Numbered from the stretch's first letter, positions 26,535 through 35,369 are shown. The stretch is 37,578 nucleotides of DNA from Acinetobacter kyonggiensis (GCF_900107285.1 NZ_FNPK01000025.1:1-37578), one strand, 5' to 3'. Numbers and translations are program-made. The notes: a model not told the origin generated them from the sequence alone.

Positions 26535-26568
26535 GAAGCCAAAAATAGAAAGATCATACTTGAATTTA

Positions 26569-26709
26569 AGCAATATTAATTTCTGTACAAAGCAATAGTC
26601 ATCTATCTCACACAATAATAAAGACGCTTCTATCCATCTGAGTAACAAAGCCAAAAGCTTAAAAATAGGTATGACGATTTCTTTTGACTGAATTAAAAAA
26701 ATTTTTAAA
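26569..26709 (+). pseudogene. Possible umuC remnant
   Basis: The frame through 26611-26673 reads HNNKDASIHLSNKAKSLKIGM. It resembles the UmuC/DinB segment SNNDGCVIARSNEAKALGIKMG. It is preceded by INFC and followed by IKKIF, which could match NNFY and the region after the glycine. Stops interrupt it at 26596 and 26689, and about 15 residues seem deleted. The A. baylyi umuDAb locus is also known to carry only a umuC fragment. The match is short, so this is tentative. Confidence 0.35.
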
Positions 26710-26807
26710 TAAATTGATCGTAAAATCAGCGAACAATTGCCCAATAATGAACTTTATAATCGCGATAACATAACTTTTGCCAATGAACATCATCTCATGC
26801 AATCGTT

Positions 26808-26933
26808 TTCGATCACCATGTGCATGCTATTCATGAACTAAAAGGTCAATCCATTGTTCGTCAAGATAGCCATATTCCGTCAAAAGAATCCTTTCATCTA
26901 GACCTTTTACTTTTATTTTGCATACAAAGCTGA
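26808..26933 (+). pseudogene. Unidentified coding remnant
   Basis: This 41-codon open stretch reads FDHHVHAIHELKGQSIVRQDSHIPSKESFHLDLLLLF. It is preceded in another frame by NNELYNRDNITFANEHHLMQS, as though one reading frame had been shifted near 26806. Composition looks protein-like rather than random, but there is no start, ribosome site or family that I recognise. Confidence 0.25.
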
Positions 26934-27673
26934 TTATAAAATAAACCTGCATTTTCATATAAACAGCGCATATTTAGCATTTAATTGTACAACAATCACT
27001 TTTTGCATATTTCGATATTTCTTTAGAAAAAGATACTAAATCCCCCACTATAAAGATAGTATTTCTTACCCCTTAAAACTTAAATATCCAGCGTATAACG
27101 CACATGAATCAAACCCTAAAAAACCACAATAACCACATGTTTTATTTTAAAAAATTAAAAATTATTTAACATAAAGGTCATATCTTTGCTCTTTAACCTA
27201 AGCAACCAGAACGACACAATGCTCATGACTTATACTCGACATGAAAATGTCGCCTATAGCATAATGACTGAATAAAAGCTGATTAAAATAAAACAGGACT
27301 TTGTCTTAAATTGCATATAAGTATTTACAACAACAACCATCACCTATGGAAAATGACGCAATAAGATCAATTGCTACCGACTGACAAGACATTCAAACCT
27401 TTGATAACAGAGTAATAGCTGTTACACAATTTACATGAACTGTTTTGGTCAATTCGGTTTAGAATATAAAAACAAAGAATAATCATAAAAATTGTCATTT
27501 TTTAACATTGCCATTTCCTTGCAAAGTTCTCAATATATAGCGCTGATATGACACATATCCTCTACTTCATTTTAACGAAATTATAAAAAAAATGTAGGAT
27601 TTTGTGCCATAATGAGGCAACTTTGCAGACATCTTGCAAAGTATTACAGCAACTTAGAAATGGAGCAAGCTGA

Positions 27674-28129
27674 ATGAGTTCGAGCATTTTAGTCATTCAC
27701 GGACCGAATCTTAATTTATTAGGTAAGCGTGAACCTGAAGTTTATGGACATCTCTCTCTTGAGGACATAAATCAGCAACTCATTACACAAGCTCAAAAAT
27801 CATCTATTTCGTTAGACACGTTCCAAAGTAATTGGGAAGGTGCAATTGTTGACAGAATTCATCAAGCCGGACAACACGGCGTGCAATTTATTATTATTAA
27901 TCCAGCAGCACTGACACATACGTCTGTTGCAATACGCGATGCCCTTCTTGGTGTAGCAATACCATTTATTGAAGTTCATTTGTCTAATGTTCATGCTCGT
28001 GAAGCATTTAGACATCATTCATATCTATCCGATAAAGCTGTTGGCGTAATTTGCGGTTTAGGTGCAAAAGGTTATTCCGCTGCACTCGATTATGCCATCG
28101 AAAAAATTCAACCTACTACGCAATCATAA
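27674..28129 (+). CDS. aroQ: 3-dehydroquinate dehydratase type II
   Basis: AroQ converts 3-dehydroquinate to 3-dehydroshikimate in aromatic amino-acid synthesis. The 151-residue protein has the type II signature [17 protein letters not shown] (residues 9-25) with the flexible-loop arginine and active-site tyrosine, [16 protein letters not shown], and [17 protein letters not shown] with the conserved serine-asparagine-histidine region. The length matches the dodecameric type II enzyme. It is followed 16 bp later by accB and then accC, an arrangement common in gammaproteobacteria, so the three are likely cotranscribed. The start ATG has a GGAGCAAG ribosome region. Confidence 0.97.
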   Translation: MSSSILVIHGPNLNLLGKREPEVYGHLSLEDINQQLITQAQKSSISLDTFQSNWEGAIVDRIHQAGQHGVQFIIINPAALTHTSVAIRDALLGVAIPFIEVHLSNVHAREAFRHHSYLSDKAVGVICGLGAKGYSAALDYAIEKIQPTTQS

Positions 28130-28145
28130 TTAGGAATACTGTCTC

Positions 28146-28559
28146 ATGGATATTCGTAAAATCAAGAAACTCATCGACCTGATGATTGAATCTGACTTAC
28201 AAGCGATAGAAGTTAAAGAAGGTGATCAATCCATCGCATTAACTCGTCGTAATCCTGTGGTTGCGGCAGGTGTTCAAGCCATGCCTACGGCTGTTGCAGC
28301 TCCTGTAGCTAAAACGCCGCGTGGCGCTGTAGAAACTTCACCGATGGTCGGTGTGTTCTATTCTGCACAAAGCCCAGGTGAAGCACCATTTGTTAAAGTG
28401 GGTCAAACCATTTCTGCGGGTGAAACTTTAGGCATCATTGAAGCCATGAAAATCATGAATCCAATTGAAGCAACCCAAAGCGGTGTTGTTGAAGAAATTT
28501 TAGTGAAAAATGGTGAAGTGATTCAATTCGGTCAAGCACTTTTCCGCTATCGCGCGTAA
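28146..28559 (+). CDS. accB: Biotin carboxyl carrier protein of acetyl-CoA carboxylase
   Basis: AccB carries the biotin cofactor for the first step of fatty-acid synthesis. The 137-residue protein has an N-terminal helix ([23 protein letters not shown]), an Ala/Val/Pro linker (about 40-60) and the biotinyl domain with the acceptor motif [11 protein letters not shown], biotinylated at Lys102. The [23 protein letters not shown] thumb-containing stretch typical of bacterial BCCP is present. It lies 16 bp after aroQ and 17 bp before accC. Confidence 0.98.
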   Translation: MDIRKIKKLIDLMIESDLQAIEVKEGDQSIALTRRNPVVAAGVQAMPTAVAAPVAKTPRGAVETSPMVGVFYSAQSPGEAPFVKVGQTISAGETLGIIEAMKIMNPIEATQSGVVEEILVKNGEVIQFGQALFRYRA

Positions 28560-28576
28560 AACCACGGGGATTTATA

Positions 28577-29944
28577 ATGTTGCAAAAGGTATTAATTGCA
28601 AACCGGGGTGAAATCGCTTTACGCATTACCCGAGCTTGCAAAACTTTAGGAATTAAAACCGTTGGTATTTATTCCGATGCCGATAAAGACCTCATGCACC
28701 TTCGTTTTGTTGATGAAGCAGTATGTATTGGTCCGGGTGCAAGTAGTGAAAGCTATTTAAACATCCCAGCAATTATTACTGCTGCTGAAATCACTGGTGC
28801 AGATGCAATCCATCCAGGTTATGGGTTCTTGTCTGAAAATGCTGAATTTGCGGAAATTGTAGAAAGCTCAGGCTTTATCTTCATTGGCCCTCGCCCTGAA
28901 CACATTCGCTTAATGGGGAACAAAGTTTCTGCCATTACAGCAATGCGTAAAGCGGGTGTTCCAACTGTTCCGGGTTCAGCACATGCCGTCACAATCCACA
29001 ATGCATTGGCTGAAGCAAAAGAAATTGGCTTCCCGCTGATTGTCAAAGCCGCTTCAGGTGGTGGTGGTCGTGGTATGCGTATTGTTGAACGTGTTGATAC
29101 ATTACTTGAATCAGTTCAAGCAGCACAGCGTGATGCGGAAATGTGGTTTGGTGATGACACCGTCTACATGGAACGCTTCCTACAAAAACCACGCCATGTA
29201 GAAGTTCAGATTCTAGCGGATGGTAATGGTCATGCCATTCACTTATTTGATCGTGACTGCTCTTTACAACGTCGTCATCAAAAAGTACTTGAAGAAGCAC
29301 CAGCACCGGGCCTACCTGAACAAGCACGTGCTGATATTTTAGAAGCTTGTGTAAATGCATGTAAACTAATGCAATACCGTGGTGCAGGCACATTCGAATT
29401 CTTATTTGAAGATGATGAATTCTTCTTTATTGAAATGAATACGCGTGTTCAAGTTGAGCATCCAGTCACTGAAATGGTCACTGGTATCGATATTATCGAG
29501 CAACAGCTTCTAATTGCAGGTGGTCTTGGTCTTAATATTCAACAAGAAGATGTTGAATGTAATGGTCATGCTATGGAATGCCGTATCAATGCAGAAGATC
29601 CAACGACCTTCTTACCATCACCAGGTAAAATTGAACACTTCTATACACCAGGCGGTGCAGGTATTCGTTTAGATTCGCATATCTATCAAGGCTATAGTAT
29701 TCCACCTTACTATGACTCAATGATTGCTAAACTCATTGCCCATGGTAAAGACCGAAAAACATGTATTGCGCGGATGAAACAAGCATTAGAAGAAATGATC
29801 TTGACTGGAATTAAGACCAACATTCCTTTGCATAAAGATCTGATTTTAGAAGATGAAAATTTCTGTTCTCAAGCAATGGATATTCATTATCTAGAAAAAC
29901 ATTTGCTTCAGAAATTAGAAGGTCATGTTAAAGAAGGATCTTAA
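28577..29944 (+). CDS. accC: Biotin carboxylase subunit of acetyl-CoA carboxylase
   Basis: AccC carboxylates the biotin on AccB using ATP and bicarbonate. The 455-residue product begins [26 protein letters not shown]. It has the ATP-grasp glycine loop [14 protein letters not shown], the [15 protein letters not shown] and [22 protein letters not shown] stretches, the metal-binding and catalytic [20 protein letters not shown], and the C-terminal [14 protein letters not shown] region. All key residues that I can identify are in place. The start has a GGGGAT ribosome region. It is the last gene of the operon and is closed by the strong terminator at 29963-29993. Confidence 0.98.
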   Translation: MLQKVLIANRGEIALRITRACKTLGIKTVGIYSDADKDLMHLRFVDEAVCIGPGASSESYLNIPAIITAAEITGADAIHPGYGFLSENAEFAEIVESSGFIFIGPRPEHIRLMGNKVSAITAMRKAGVPTVPGSAHAVTIHNALAEAKEIGFPLIVKAASGGGGRGMRIVERVDTLLESVQAAQRDAEMWFGDDTVYMERFLQKPRHVEVQILADGNGHAIHLFDRDCSLQRRHQKVLEEAPAPGLPEQARADILEACVNACKLMQYRGAGTFEFLFEDDEFFFIEMNTRVQVEHPVTEMVTGIDIIEQQLLIAGGLGLNIQQEDVECNGHAMECRINAEDPTTFLPSPGKIEHFYTPGGAGIRLDSHIYQGYSIPPYYDSMIAKLIAHGKDRKTCIARMKQALEEMILTGIKTNIPLHKDLILEDENFCSQAMDIHYLEKHLLQKLEGHVKEGS

Positions 29945-29962
29945 CGTTACCTTCTTTGCTAT

Positions 29963-29993
29963 AAAAAAACCGCTCTTTAAGAGCGGTTTTTTT
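29963..29993 (+). terminator. Strong intrinsic terminator after accC
   Basis: The stem CCGCTC/GAGCGG is flanked by A7 and T7, so pairing extends through the A/T arms. The loop is about five bases. It lies 18 bp past the accC stop. The A run on the left lets it also serve the convergent gene ending at 30009. Confidence 0.93.
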
Positions 29994-30008
29994 ATATGTT
30001 TATAGCAA

Positions 30009-30488
30009 CTAAGGTAAAATACGGCGTAATGTAGCAAAACATTGATCTGCTTTTTCACTGCTACAAAAATTAATGGTTGATGGATTTTTCCACTGCACGA
30101 AATATTGAGAAATTTCACCTGTTTGGTCTTCGTTATAACCAGAACAATCAACTTCATTGTTATCGTATTTTACTTGTAATATCAGAGCTGGCAACGCGCT
30201 ACGTTCTTCTTGTGATGATTGATAGTCATAAATACCCGATGACCATTCTTGCCCACTCTTGATCACCACATTGTTATTACTTTTAAAATTATAATATTCA
30301 ATACATTTCTTATTATTCGCTATTTGCATGCCCCACAAACCAACAATTTCGGGACGCGTTACAATACGAATAGGATTCGAATCTTCAACTCGATCCATTT
30401 CTTCTGTTGCAACAACTGCTTTGTTCTCATTTGCCATCACTACAGATGAGCACAATATGAGAAAAATCGTAAGATATGTTTTTTTCAT
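30009..30488 (-). CDS. Secreted hypothetical protein (159 aa)
   Basis: The product has a clear signal peptide (MKKTYLTIFLILCSSVVMANE, cleavage near residue 19 after VMA) and a mature part of about 140 residues. The mature part contains EIVGLWGMQIANNKKCIEYYNFKSNNNVVIKSG, WSSGIYDYQ and a C-terminal FCSSEKADQCFATLRRILP. It has four cysteines, which could form two disulfides. The GLWGM...C-E-Y-F pattern recalls small periplasmic proteins with a lipocalin-like beta sheet, but I cannot name a family. The gene is convergent with accC and shares its terminator. Confidence 0.75.
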   Translation of the reverse strand: MKKTYLTIFLILCSSVVMANENKAVVATEEMDRVEDSNPIRIVTRPEIVGLWGMQIANNKKCIEYYNFKSNNNVVIKSGQEWSSGIYDYQSSQEERSALPALILQVKYDNNEVDCSGYNEDQTGEISQYFVQWKNPSTINFCSSEKADQCFATLRRILP

Positions 30489-30893
30489 ACATCATAAGTT
30501 CAATGATAAAATTTCTAAATACAACTTAGCATATTTTTATGAAAACCCAGTATTTATCAACCATATTACAACAATATATTTATGTTTCAGTCATGCCTTT
30601 AAATCGATTTTAGTCTGTGCTGGGCAAAGGAAATTTTAGCGCAATACGTCCATGAATTTATTATTTTCAACTCAAAATTAAATTCAAAAAAATATCAAAA
30701 CCAGATATAAAAATTCAAGCAATTGCTATACGAATTCGAGTCGCTGCTGAATCAGTACTACGATTAAATCAACCATGCTGATGAAGCCATCTATAATCAA
30801 AGGCCTTATAAGGTTCATCCGATCTGTCTTGCTTCTTCATATCAAATCGCTTACAACAACAGAGACTTATATTAAAAAAAACAAGGGCTAGTA
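30489..30893. other. 405-bp intergenic stretch with no recognised element
   Basis: This gap separates the divergent genes for the secreted protein and the amidase. Open frames here are short and overlap each other on both strands, without ribosome sites or biased composition. It should contain both promoters. I see no hexamer pair or repeat strong enough to report. The amidase ribosome site (AAGGG at 30883-30887) is at the right edge. Confidence 0.6.
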
Positions 30894-32384
30894 ATGCAAC
30901 TTTCTGAATATCTAAAATATGATGGGCTAGGATTGGCCGAATTGGTGGCAAACAAAGAAGTTTCAGCTTCAGAATTACTGAATTTGGCATTGCAACGTGC
31001 CGCAAATACCAATCCCCAATTAAATGCCATTATTATTCCCATGCATGACTATGCAGAGCAAAGAACCAAACAACAATTAACGGGACCTTTTGCTGGTGTA
31101 CCCTTTTTAGTGAAAGACTTATTTCAAGAATATGCAGGTTATCCCACTTCATATGGTTGTAAGGGCTTAAAACGAATTAATCATATGGCTGAACAGAATT
31201 CTGAAATTGTTAATCGCTGGGAAAATACAGGAATTGTGACCTTTGGTCGAACCAACACACCAGAATTTGGTATTAAAGGAATTACTGAACCAGATGCTTG
31301 GGGAACGTGTCATAACCCTTGGAATTTAAGACACAATAGTGGTGGATCTTCAGGTGGATCGGCTTCCGCAGTTGCGGGAGGTATTGTTCCCATCGCTGGC
31401 GCTGGAGATGGCGGTGGCTCTATTCGTATTCCTGCATCGTACTGTGGTTTATTTGGATTAAAACCGAGCCGTGGCCGCACGCCTTGGGGCCCACAAATGA
31501 GTGAAGCGATGCATGGAGCCGCAGTTCAACATGTACTGACCAAAACAGTTCGAGATAGCGCTGCCATGCTTGATGCAACACACGGCGCAGAGCATAGTTC
31601 CTTGTTTAAAATTGAACCTCCTCAAAGTCGCTATTTAGACATCATTCAACAGCCACCTAAACCATTAAAAATTGCTTTTAGTACCCACTCACCTATCGGT
31701 ACGCCTATTTCCAAAGATGCAATTGCAGCAGTTCAACATACAGCAAAATTATTAGAGTCATTAGGACATATTGTGGTAGAAGACACGCCACCTATTGATG
31801 GTATGGCGTTAGCCAAAGATTTTATTACCACGTGGTTCAGTCAATTTTCCTATGTTCTTGAAAAAATCAAACAACAACATCAGGCGAAAAATAGTGATTT
31901 TGAGCTGGATTCATTGGCACTTGCAGCATTCGGAAAACAAACGACTGCTCTAGAATATATTCACAATCTTAACAATTGGGGCGTGTATGCGACGAAAATG
32001 AATCATTTTTTTGATCAATATGATTTGTATTTAACGCCAGCAACCGCTTCTGTTGCACCTAAAAACGGTGAAATCAAATTACCTCACTGGCAAAAACCCA
32101 TTTTGAAAAGTCTATTAAAATTAGGCAAGGCACATTTATTGGCCCAAGGGAAATTGGTAGATCGAATTGTAAAAGAAAATTTAACATGGGTTCCTTTTAC
32201 ACAATTGGCTAATATCACTGGTCTGCCAGCAATGTCTGTTCCACTGTACTGGAATGCAGACAATCTACCTTTGGGTTCGCAATTTATTGCACCTTTTGCC
32301 CGAGAAGACATATTACTGCAACTGGCAGCTCAACTTGAACAAGCACAACCTTGGTTTAATCGTTATAGTCAAATTCAACTCTAA
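30894..32384 (+). CDS. Amidase-signature family hydrolase
   Basis: The 496-residue protein hydrolyses an amide bond, substrate unknown. The Ser-cisSer-Lys triad is visible: Lys74 in PFLVKDLF, Ser152 in NSGGSSGGSASAVAGG and Ser176 in GAGDGGGSIRIPASYCG. The spacing of 24 between the serines matches the family. Other conserved stretches are TFGRTNTPEFG, GLFGLKPSRGRTPWGP and the C-terminal FTQLANITGLPAMSVPL. It resembles the branch with 6-aminohexanoate-cyclic-dimer hydrolases and generic bacterial amidases. It differs from GatA, since no gatB or gatC neighbours are present. No signal peptide is seen, so it is cytoplasmic. It is transcribed alone. Confidence 0.92.
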   Translation: MQLSEYLKYDGLGLAELVANKEVSASELLNLALQRAANTNPQLNAIIIPMHDYAEQRTKQQLTGPFAGVPFLVKDLFQEYAGYPTSYGCKGLKRINHMAEQNSEIVNRWENTGIVTFGRTNTPEFGIKGITEPDAWGTCHNPWNLRHNSGGSSGGSASAVAGGIVPIAGAGDGGGSIRIPASYCGLFGLKPSRGRTPWGPQMSEAMHGAAVQHVLTKTVRDSAAMLDATHGAEHSSLFKIEPPQSRYLDIIQQPPKPLKIAFSTHSPIGTPISKDAIAAVQHTAKLLESLGHIVVEDTPPIDGMALAKDFITTWFSQFSYVLEKIKQQHQAKNSDFELDSLALAAFGKQTTALEYIHNLNNWGVYATKMNHFFDQYDLYLTPATASVAPKNGEIKLPHWQKPILKSLLKLGKAHLLAQGKLVDRIVKENLTWVPFTQLANITGLPAMSVPLYWNADNLPLGSQFIAPFAREDILLQLAAQLEQAQPWFNRYSQIQL

Positions 32385-32403
32385 AAAATAGTCACACTAT
32401 TTT
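32385..32403. terminator. Weak bidirectional terminator between amidase and MFS genes
   Basis: An inverted repeat AAAATAGT-CAC-ACTATTTT directly follows the amidase stop and is flanked by A and T runs. It lies between two convergent genes. The stem is AT-rich with a 3-nt loop, so efficiency is uncertain. Confidence 0.45.
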
Positions 32404-32421
32404 ATTACGTGATTAAGCTTT

Positions 32422-33579
32422 TTAGGCTTGTTGGATATGTTTTGGAAGCCAGCGAACAAACAACAAGCCGATGAAAGTTGCAAACCCAGCAATAATAAAG
32501 ATCACTTCCCCAGAGATGAGTTGCCAATATCTGCCTGCTAAGATACTCCCCAAAGCTACACCTAAGCCCCACATCGTGCTATACATCGCTTGCCCACGCC
32601 CTTGTTGTCCTATTGAAAAATTTTGGAACACAACACGCATGGCAATCATATGAAATAAGCCAAAACTAAAAGCATGAATGGTTTGTGCTAAAAACTGGGC
32701 AACAAATAAGTTCGGCAGTAGTCCAACACTCATCCATCTAATACCAGTCAACACCAAACAAAGGCTGACTAAATAACGCCAAGAGAATCGGGTTAAAAAA
32801 ACATGTGCAAAAGCGAACATGATAATTTCAGCAACCACCCCAACCGACCACAAAAAACCGATTTCAGTGGTGCTAAAGCCAACTTGGTGTAAATAGTTAC
32901 TATAAAAACTATAAAATGGCGCGTGAGAAAATAATAAAACAAATTCAATTGCAAAAAATGCAGCAACAACAGGTCGTTTTAAGATCGGCAACAATGGTTC
33001 TAATTGTTGCTGCGAATGAGGTGCTGTAGTCGGTTCTTTAATCGTAAAAGACCAAATGAATGCCAAAAATGCAATACATAGCAACATAATAGGCAGCATC
33101 GAAATCGGCACGATTTCAAATAAAGCCCCTATGCCAAAAACAGCAACAATAAAACCGATAGAACCCCATTTTCGGACTTTTCCATAAAGTTGGGTCCGTT
33201 TTTCAGCCAACCAAAATAAAGTCACCCCTTCAAATTGCGCTAAAATGGCATTTTGAAAAAAGCTAAAAATAAGCATCAGTAATGCAACCGATTGAAATGT
33301 ATTTGGAATGAGAAAAATCATGAACCAAATACAAGCTTCAACCCAAGTCGCAATACGTACCAACAACATTCTTTTGTCAGATTTATCCGCTATCCAACCC
33401 CAAATAAATGGCGCAAAAAAACGTGTCACAATCGCTATAGAAGATAAAAGCCCTATTTCTTGATAATTAAAGCCCTGATCTTCTAGATAAAGGCTCCAAA
33501 ATGGCATGAAAGTTCCTACTATCGAGTAGTAGAAAAAGTAGAATCCACTTAGTTTATGTTGGATTGGTAGGGAGAGCAT
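32422..33579 (-). CDS. MFS transporter, HcaT-like
   Basis: The 385-residue protein is hydrophobic throughout with about 12 membrane segments. The start GFYFFYYSIVGTFMPFWSLYLEDQGFNYQEIGLLSSIAIVTRFFAPFIWGWIADKSDKR resembles the MFS_1_like/HcaT (phenylpropionate permease) branch, including the loop 2-3 G-IADK-DKR motif. The C-terminal half has the FSFGLFHMIAMRVVFQNF and QGRGQAMYSTMWGLGVALGS stretches also seen in that branch. Substrate is unknown. Nearby genes do not form a phenylpropionate pathway. Convergent with the amidase, it is transcribed alone. An inverted repeat about 70 bp upstream may be its operator. Confidence 0.85.
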   Translation of the reverse strand: MLSLPIQHKLSGFYFFYYSIVGTFMPFWSLYLEDQGFNYQEIGLLSSIAIVTRFFAPFIWGWIADKSDKRMLLVRIATWVEACIWFMIFLIPNTFQSVALLMLIFSFFQNAILAQFEGVTLFWLAEKRTQLYGKVRKWGSIGFIVAVFGIGALFEIVPISMLPIMLLCIAFLAFIWSFTIKEPTTAPHSQQQLEPLLPILKRPVVAAFFAIEFVLLFSHAPFYSFYSNYLHQVGFSTTEIGFLWSVGVVAEIIMFAFAHVFLTRFSWRYLVSLCLVLTGIRWMSVGLLPNLFVAQFLAQTIHAFSFGLFHMIAMRVVFQNFSIGQQGRGQAMYSTMWGLGVALGSILAGRYWQLISGEVIFIIAGFATFIGLLFVRWLPKHIQQA

Positions 33580-33648
33580 AATGTTTTAATCAGTTGTATT
33601 TTCAATTAGTTAGCAAGATAAAGAGTTGTATATATTTGTACTCAAAAG

Positions 33649-33683
33649 TACTCATTTGCAGTTCAACAGTCTACAAATGAGTA
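33649..33683. repeat. 10-bp perfect inverted repeat upstream of the MFS gene
   Basis: The arms TACTCATTTG (33649-33658) and CAAATGAGTA (33674-33683) are separated by 15 bp. A further GTACTCA copy lies at 33639-33645, 9 bp before the first arm. It is 70 bp upstream of the MFS start codon. It may be an operator for that gene or a hairpin. No U tract follows, so a terminator is unlikely. Confidence 0.55.
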
Positions 33684-33907
33684 TACAAATCTTTCCAATC
33701 TAAATTATTACAAAATTTGTATACTGCTCAAAAACCACTCTTTTTCAAGAACCCATAATACTCTGCTACACATTTAATGTCTTTTAATAAAATATAAGTA
33801 CTTGGCTCCACCTCTATATTGAACACACTGTAAAAAATGGGAAGCCTTTTGTGAAAGAAAGTGGTTGGTCTTTTAAAATTTATAACTCAAAAAATTGGAA
33901 ATAAATA

Positions 33908-34135
33908 ATGAAAGTATCTGAGATGACTTATAAGCAATTACCGACTGTCTTAGCTGGCACTCTGAAAGTTAAAAATGCACCGACACTAGACTGGGAGTTA
34001 TGCGGAAAGCTGATTGAAAAAGAAAAAATCAGTTTGATAAGATCGTATTGAAGATGAGTTGAATAAACAGCAGATACCGCCATTGAAGCTATTGTGAAGT
34101 GCTACATTGAGAAAAAATTGGGTAGTGAGATTTAA
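33908..34135 (+). pseudogene. Frameshifted small gene, unidentified
   Basis: An ATG opens MKVSEMTYKQLPTVLAGTLKVKNAPTLDWELCGKLIEKEKIS, then stops at about codon 48. In another frame the sequence goes on with RIEDELNKQQ, and in a third with DTAIEAIVKCYIEKKLGSEI followed by TAA at 34133-34135. These pieces read naturally as one protein of about 75 residues with at least two frameshifts. The family is not recognised. Small proteins of this type occur on phages and plasmids, so it may be a mobile-element remnant. Confidence 0.5.
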
Positions 34136-34187
34136 GAAAAGCTAATCAAAATAGTGAAACTTTGATCAAATAGCAATCATGGAACGT

Positions 34188-34240
34188 AAAAAATCACAAA
34201 GTTGCCGCCCTGTTACTCTGTGATTCAGGGCGGCAACTTT
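34188..34240 (-). terminator. Large hairpin, probable terminator of the isochorismatase-family gene
   Basis: The arms AAAGTTGCCGCCCTG (34198-34212) and CAGGGCGGCAACTTT (34226-34240) pair perfectly over 15 bp around a 13-nt loop. On the minus strand six Ts follow after a 5-base gap. It lies 78 bp past the stop of the minus-strand gene at 34319. The GC content of the stem stands out from the AT-rich surroundings. A 7-bp alternative stem (34192-34198 with 34219-34225) competes with it. Confidence 0.6.
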
Positions 34241-34318
34241 CAATATACTGATTTTAAAAGATAAAACAATGGCATTTCGTATAAGGTGTATTAGGTTAAT
34301 TTTAGAAAATCTTAATCT

Positions 34319-34861
34319 TTAGCCAATATAATCTTCAGTTGATATCACTTGAGCATAAGCAAACTCAAAAGCAGCCATTAATGTTGCATGGACATGGCCA
34401 GCAGGTACTTTGATGCCATTGAACTCTAGGTCTAGCGTTGCACAAGCATCATAAATAACTTTTACTTTATAACCAAAATCAGCAGCAGCACGAACAGCAG
34501 CGTCAACACACATATGGCTCATAGCACCTATCACGACTAACTCAGTCACTTCATTGGTATCTAAAATTTCTTTGAGATTCGTATTTAAGAACGCGTTGAT
34601 GTGATTTTTAATGACCACAGTTTCATCTGCTTGTGGCTTAACTGTATCCTGAAATTCAATACCGTTTGAGCCGGGTTCGAATATAGGAGATTCAGCATTA
34701 GCAATATGTTGGACATGAATCACTTGAGTACCCTCTTGACGGGCCTTAGCAATCACTTTCACTGCATTAGCAGCAGCCTGTTCAATACTTACCAATGGTA
34801 ATTTACCTGTAGGTAGATATTCATTTTGTAAGTCGATAACTAATAAAGCTGATTTGGACAT
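34319..34861 (-). CDS. Isochorismatase-family cysteine hydrolase
   Basis: The 180-residue protein has the family's Asp-Lys-Cys triad: Asp10 in LLVIDLQNEY, Lys85 in VVIKNHINAF and Cys118 in GAMSHMCVDAAVRAAADFGY. The AFLNTNL and IYDACAT segments are also typical. Members hydrolyse amides or vinyl ethers such as nicotinamide, ureidoacrylate or isochorismate, and the exact substrate cannot be read here. No siderophore synthesis genes are adjacent, so isochorismate itself is unlikely. It is 82 bp downstream of the NTF2-like gene on the same strand and may be in the same regulon as the GlxA-type regulator. Confidence 0.9.
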   Translation of the reverse strand: MSKSALLVIDLQNEYLPTGKLPLVSIEQAAANAVKVIAKARQEGTQVIHVQHIANAESPIFEPGSNGIEFQDTVKPQADETVVIKNHINAFLNTNLKEILDTNEVTELVVIGAMSHMCVDAAVRAAADFGYKVKVIYDACATLDLEFNGIKVPAGHVHATLMAAFEFAYAQVISTEDYIG

Positions 34862-34943
34862 GTCATTTCCTTTATTTAACTAATATTCATTTGTTCTGAC
34901 TTTTTTAAAACAGAATTAAAAAGAAAAAGTTTTTAGCCATAAA

Positions 34944-35369
34944 TTAACTAACAGCTGGAAGTGGTGTTAATTGTCTTAAAATATCCGCCTTATCAAAATG
35001 AGCTCTTTTTTCAAGAATCTTTCCATCTTTGATTTTAAGTAACATCATTAGAGAAAATCGAACACGATTCCCTGTTGGTTCAATACCCATAAGCTTTGCT
35101 GAATGAGATCCATCAAAAACCATAAATACGGCAACATGATTATCTTCTGCGAACATCTTCTCAACAGTAAATTTGAATCCATTAAAAGCATCAAAATTTG
35201 CTTTTTCAGACACAATAAAACCATCTGTACCATGAATAGGAGTATCTAGTTGTAAATAAAAGATGAAATCTTCATGGCATAATTGTGCTGCACTTTCATA
35301 GTCTTCATTTTGTAAATAATCGTAGAATTTCTGTGCTAAAGCTTTATTGTTGATGGCTTCAGTATTCAT
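34944..35369 (-). CDS. NTF2-like/SnoaL-family protein
   Basis: The 141-residue protein has the cone-shaped NTF2-like fold signature: an N-terminal helix pair (NKALAQKFYDYLQNEDYESAAQLCHEDFIFYL), then TPIHGTDGFIVSEKANFDAFNGFKFTVEKMFAEDNHVAVFMVFDGSH, and RVRFSLMMLLKIKDGKILEKRAHFDKADILRQL. Such proteins are ketosteroid-isomerase or SnoaL-like enzymes, or small-molecule binding proteins. The C-terminal D-ADILRQL is common in SnoaL-like polyketide-cyclase annotations. It lies 100 bp downstream of the metallo-hydrolase gene, with a possible regulator half-site in the gap. The fold is well supported and the function is unknown. Confidence 0.82.
   Translation of the reverse strand: MNTEAINNKALAQKFYDYLQNEDYESAAQLCHEDFIFYLQLDTPIHGTDGFIVSEKANFDAFNGFKFTVEKMFAEDNHVAVFMVFDGSHSAKLMGIEPTGNRVRFSLMMLLKIKDGKILEKRAHFDKADILRQLTPLPAVS

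Larger units (their letters stand above)
26239..27673. other. 1.4-kb stretch without an intact gene, holding decayed coding remnants
   Basis: Both strands are stop-rich. The left part contains broken coding remnants on the plus strand (26248-26517, 26569-26709, 26808-26933) and a second copy of the UmuDAb-like operator (26514-26534). From about 27000 to 27673 I see only AT-rich sequence. It must include the aroQ promoter, but no hexamer pair is good enough to call. This looks like a site of gene decay between the DNA-damage regulator and the aroQ-acc operon. Confidence 0.7.
33580..34318. other. 739-bp gap with a broken gene and two inverted repeats
   Basis: This interval between the MFS transporter and the isochorismatase-family gene contains a 10-bp inverted repeat at 33649-33683, a disrupted small gene at 33908-34135 and a perfect 15-bp hairpin at 34198-34240. 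Each is listed separately. The remainder is AT-rich sequence without an open frame that I can support. Confidence 0.7.

Noticed and set aside
27500..27673. Promoter for aroQ
   Set aside because: Several TTGC-type and AT-rich hexamers occur, but no pair combines good matches with 16-18 bp spacing. I could not choose one honestly.
29043..29393. His-rich 116-codon frame antisense to accC
   Set aside because: It lies wholly inside accC, and its composition is the expected antisense reading of that gene.
34198..34240. Integron attC site
   Set aside because: The arms do not fit the RYYYAAC/GTTRRRY core boxes, and there is no cassette array or integrase.
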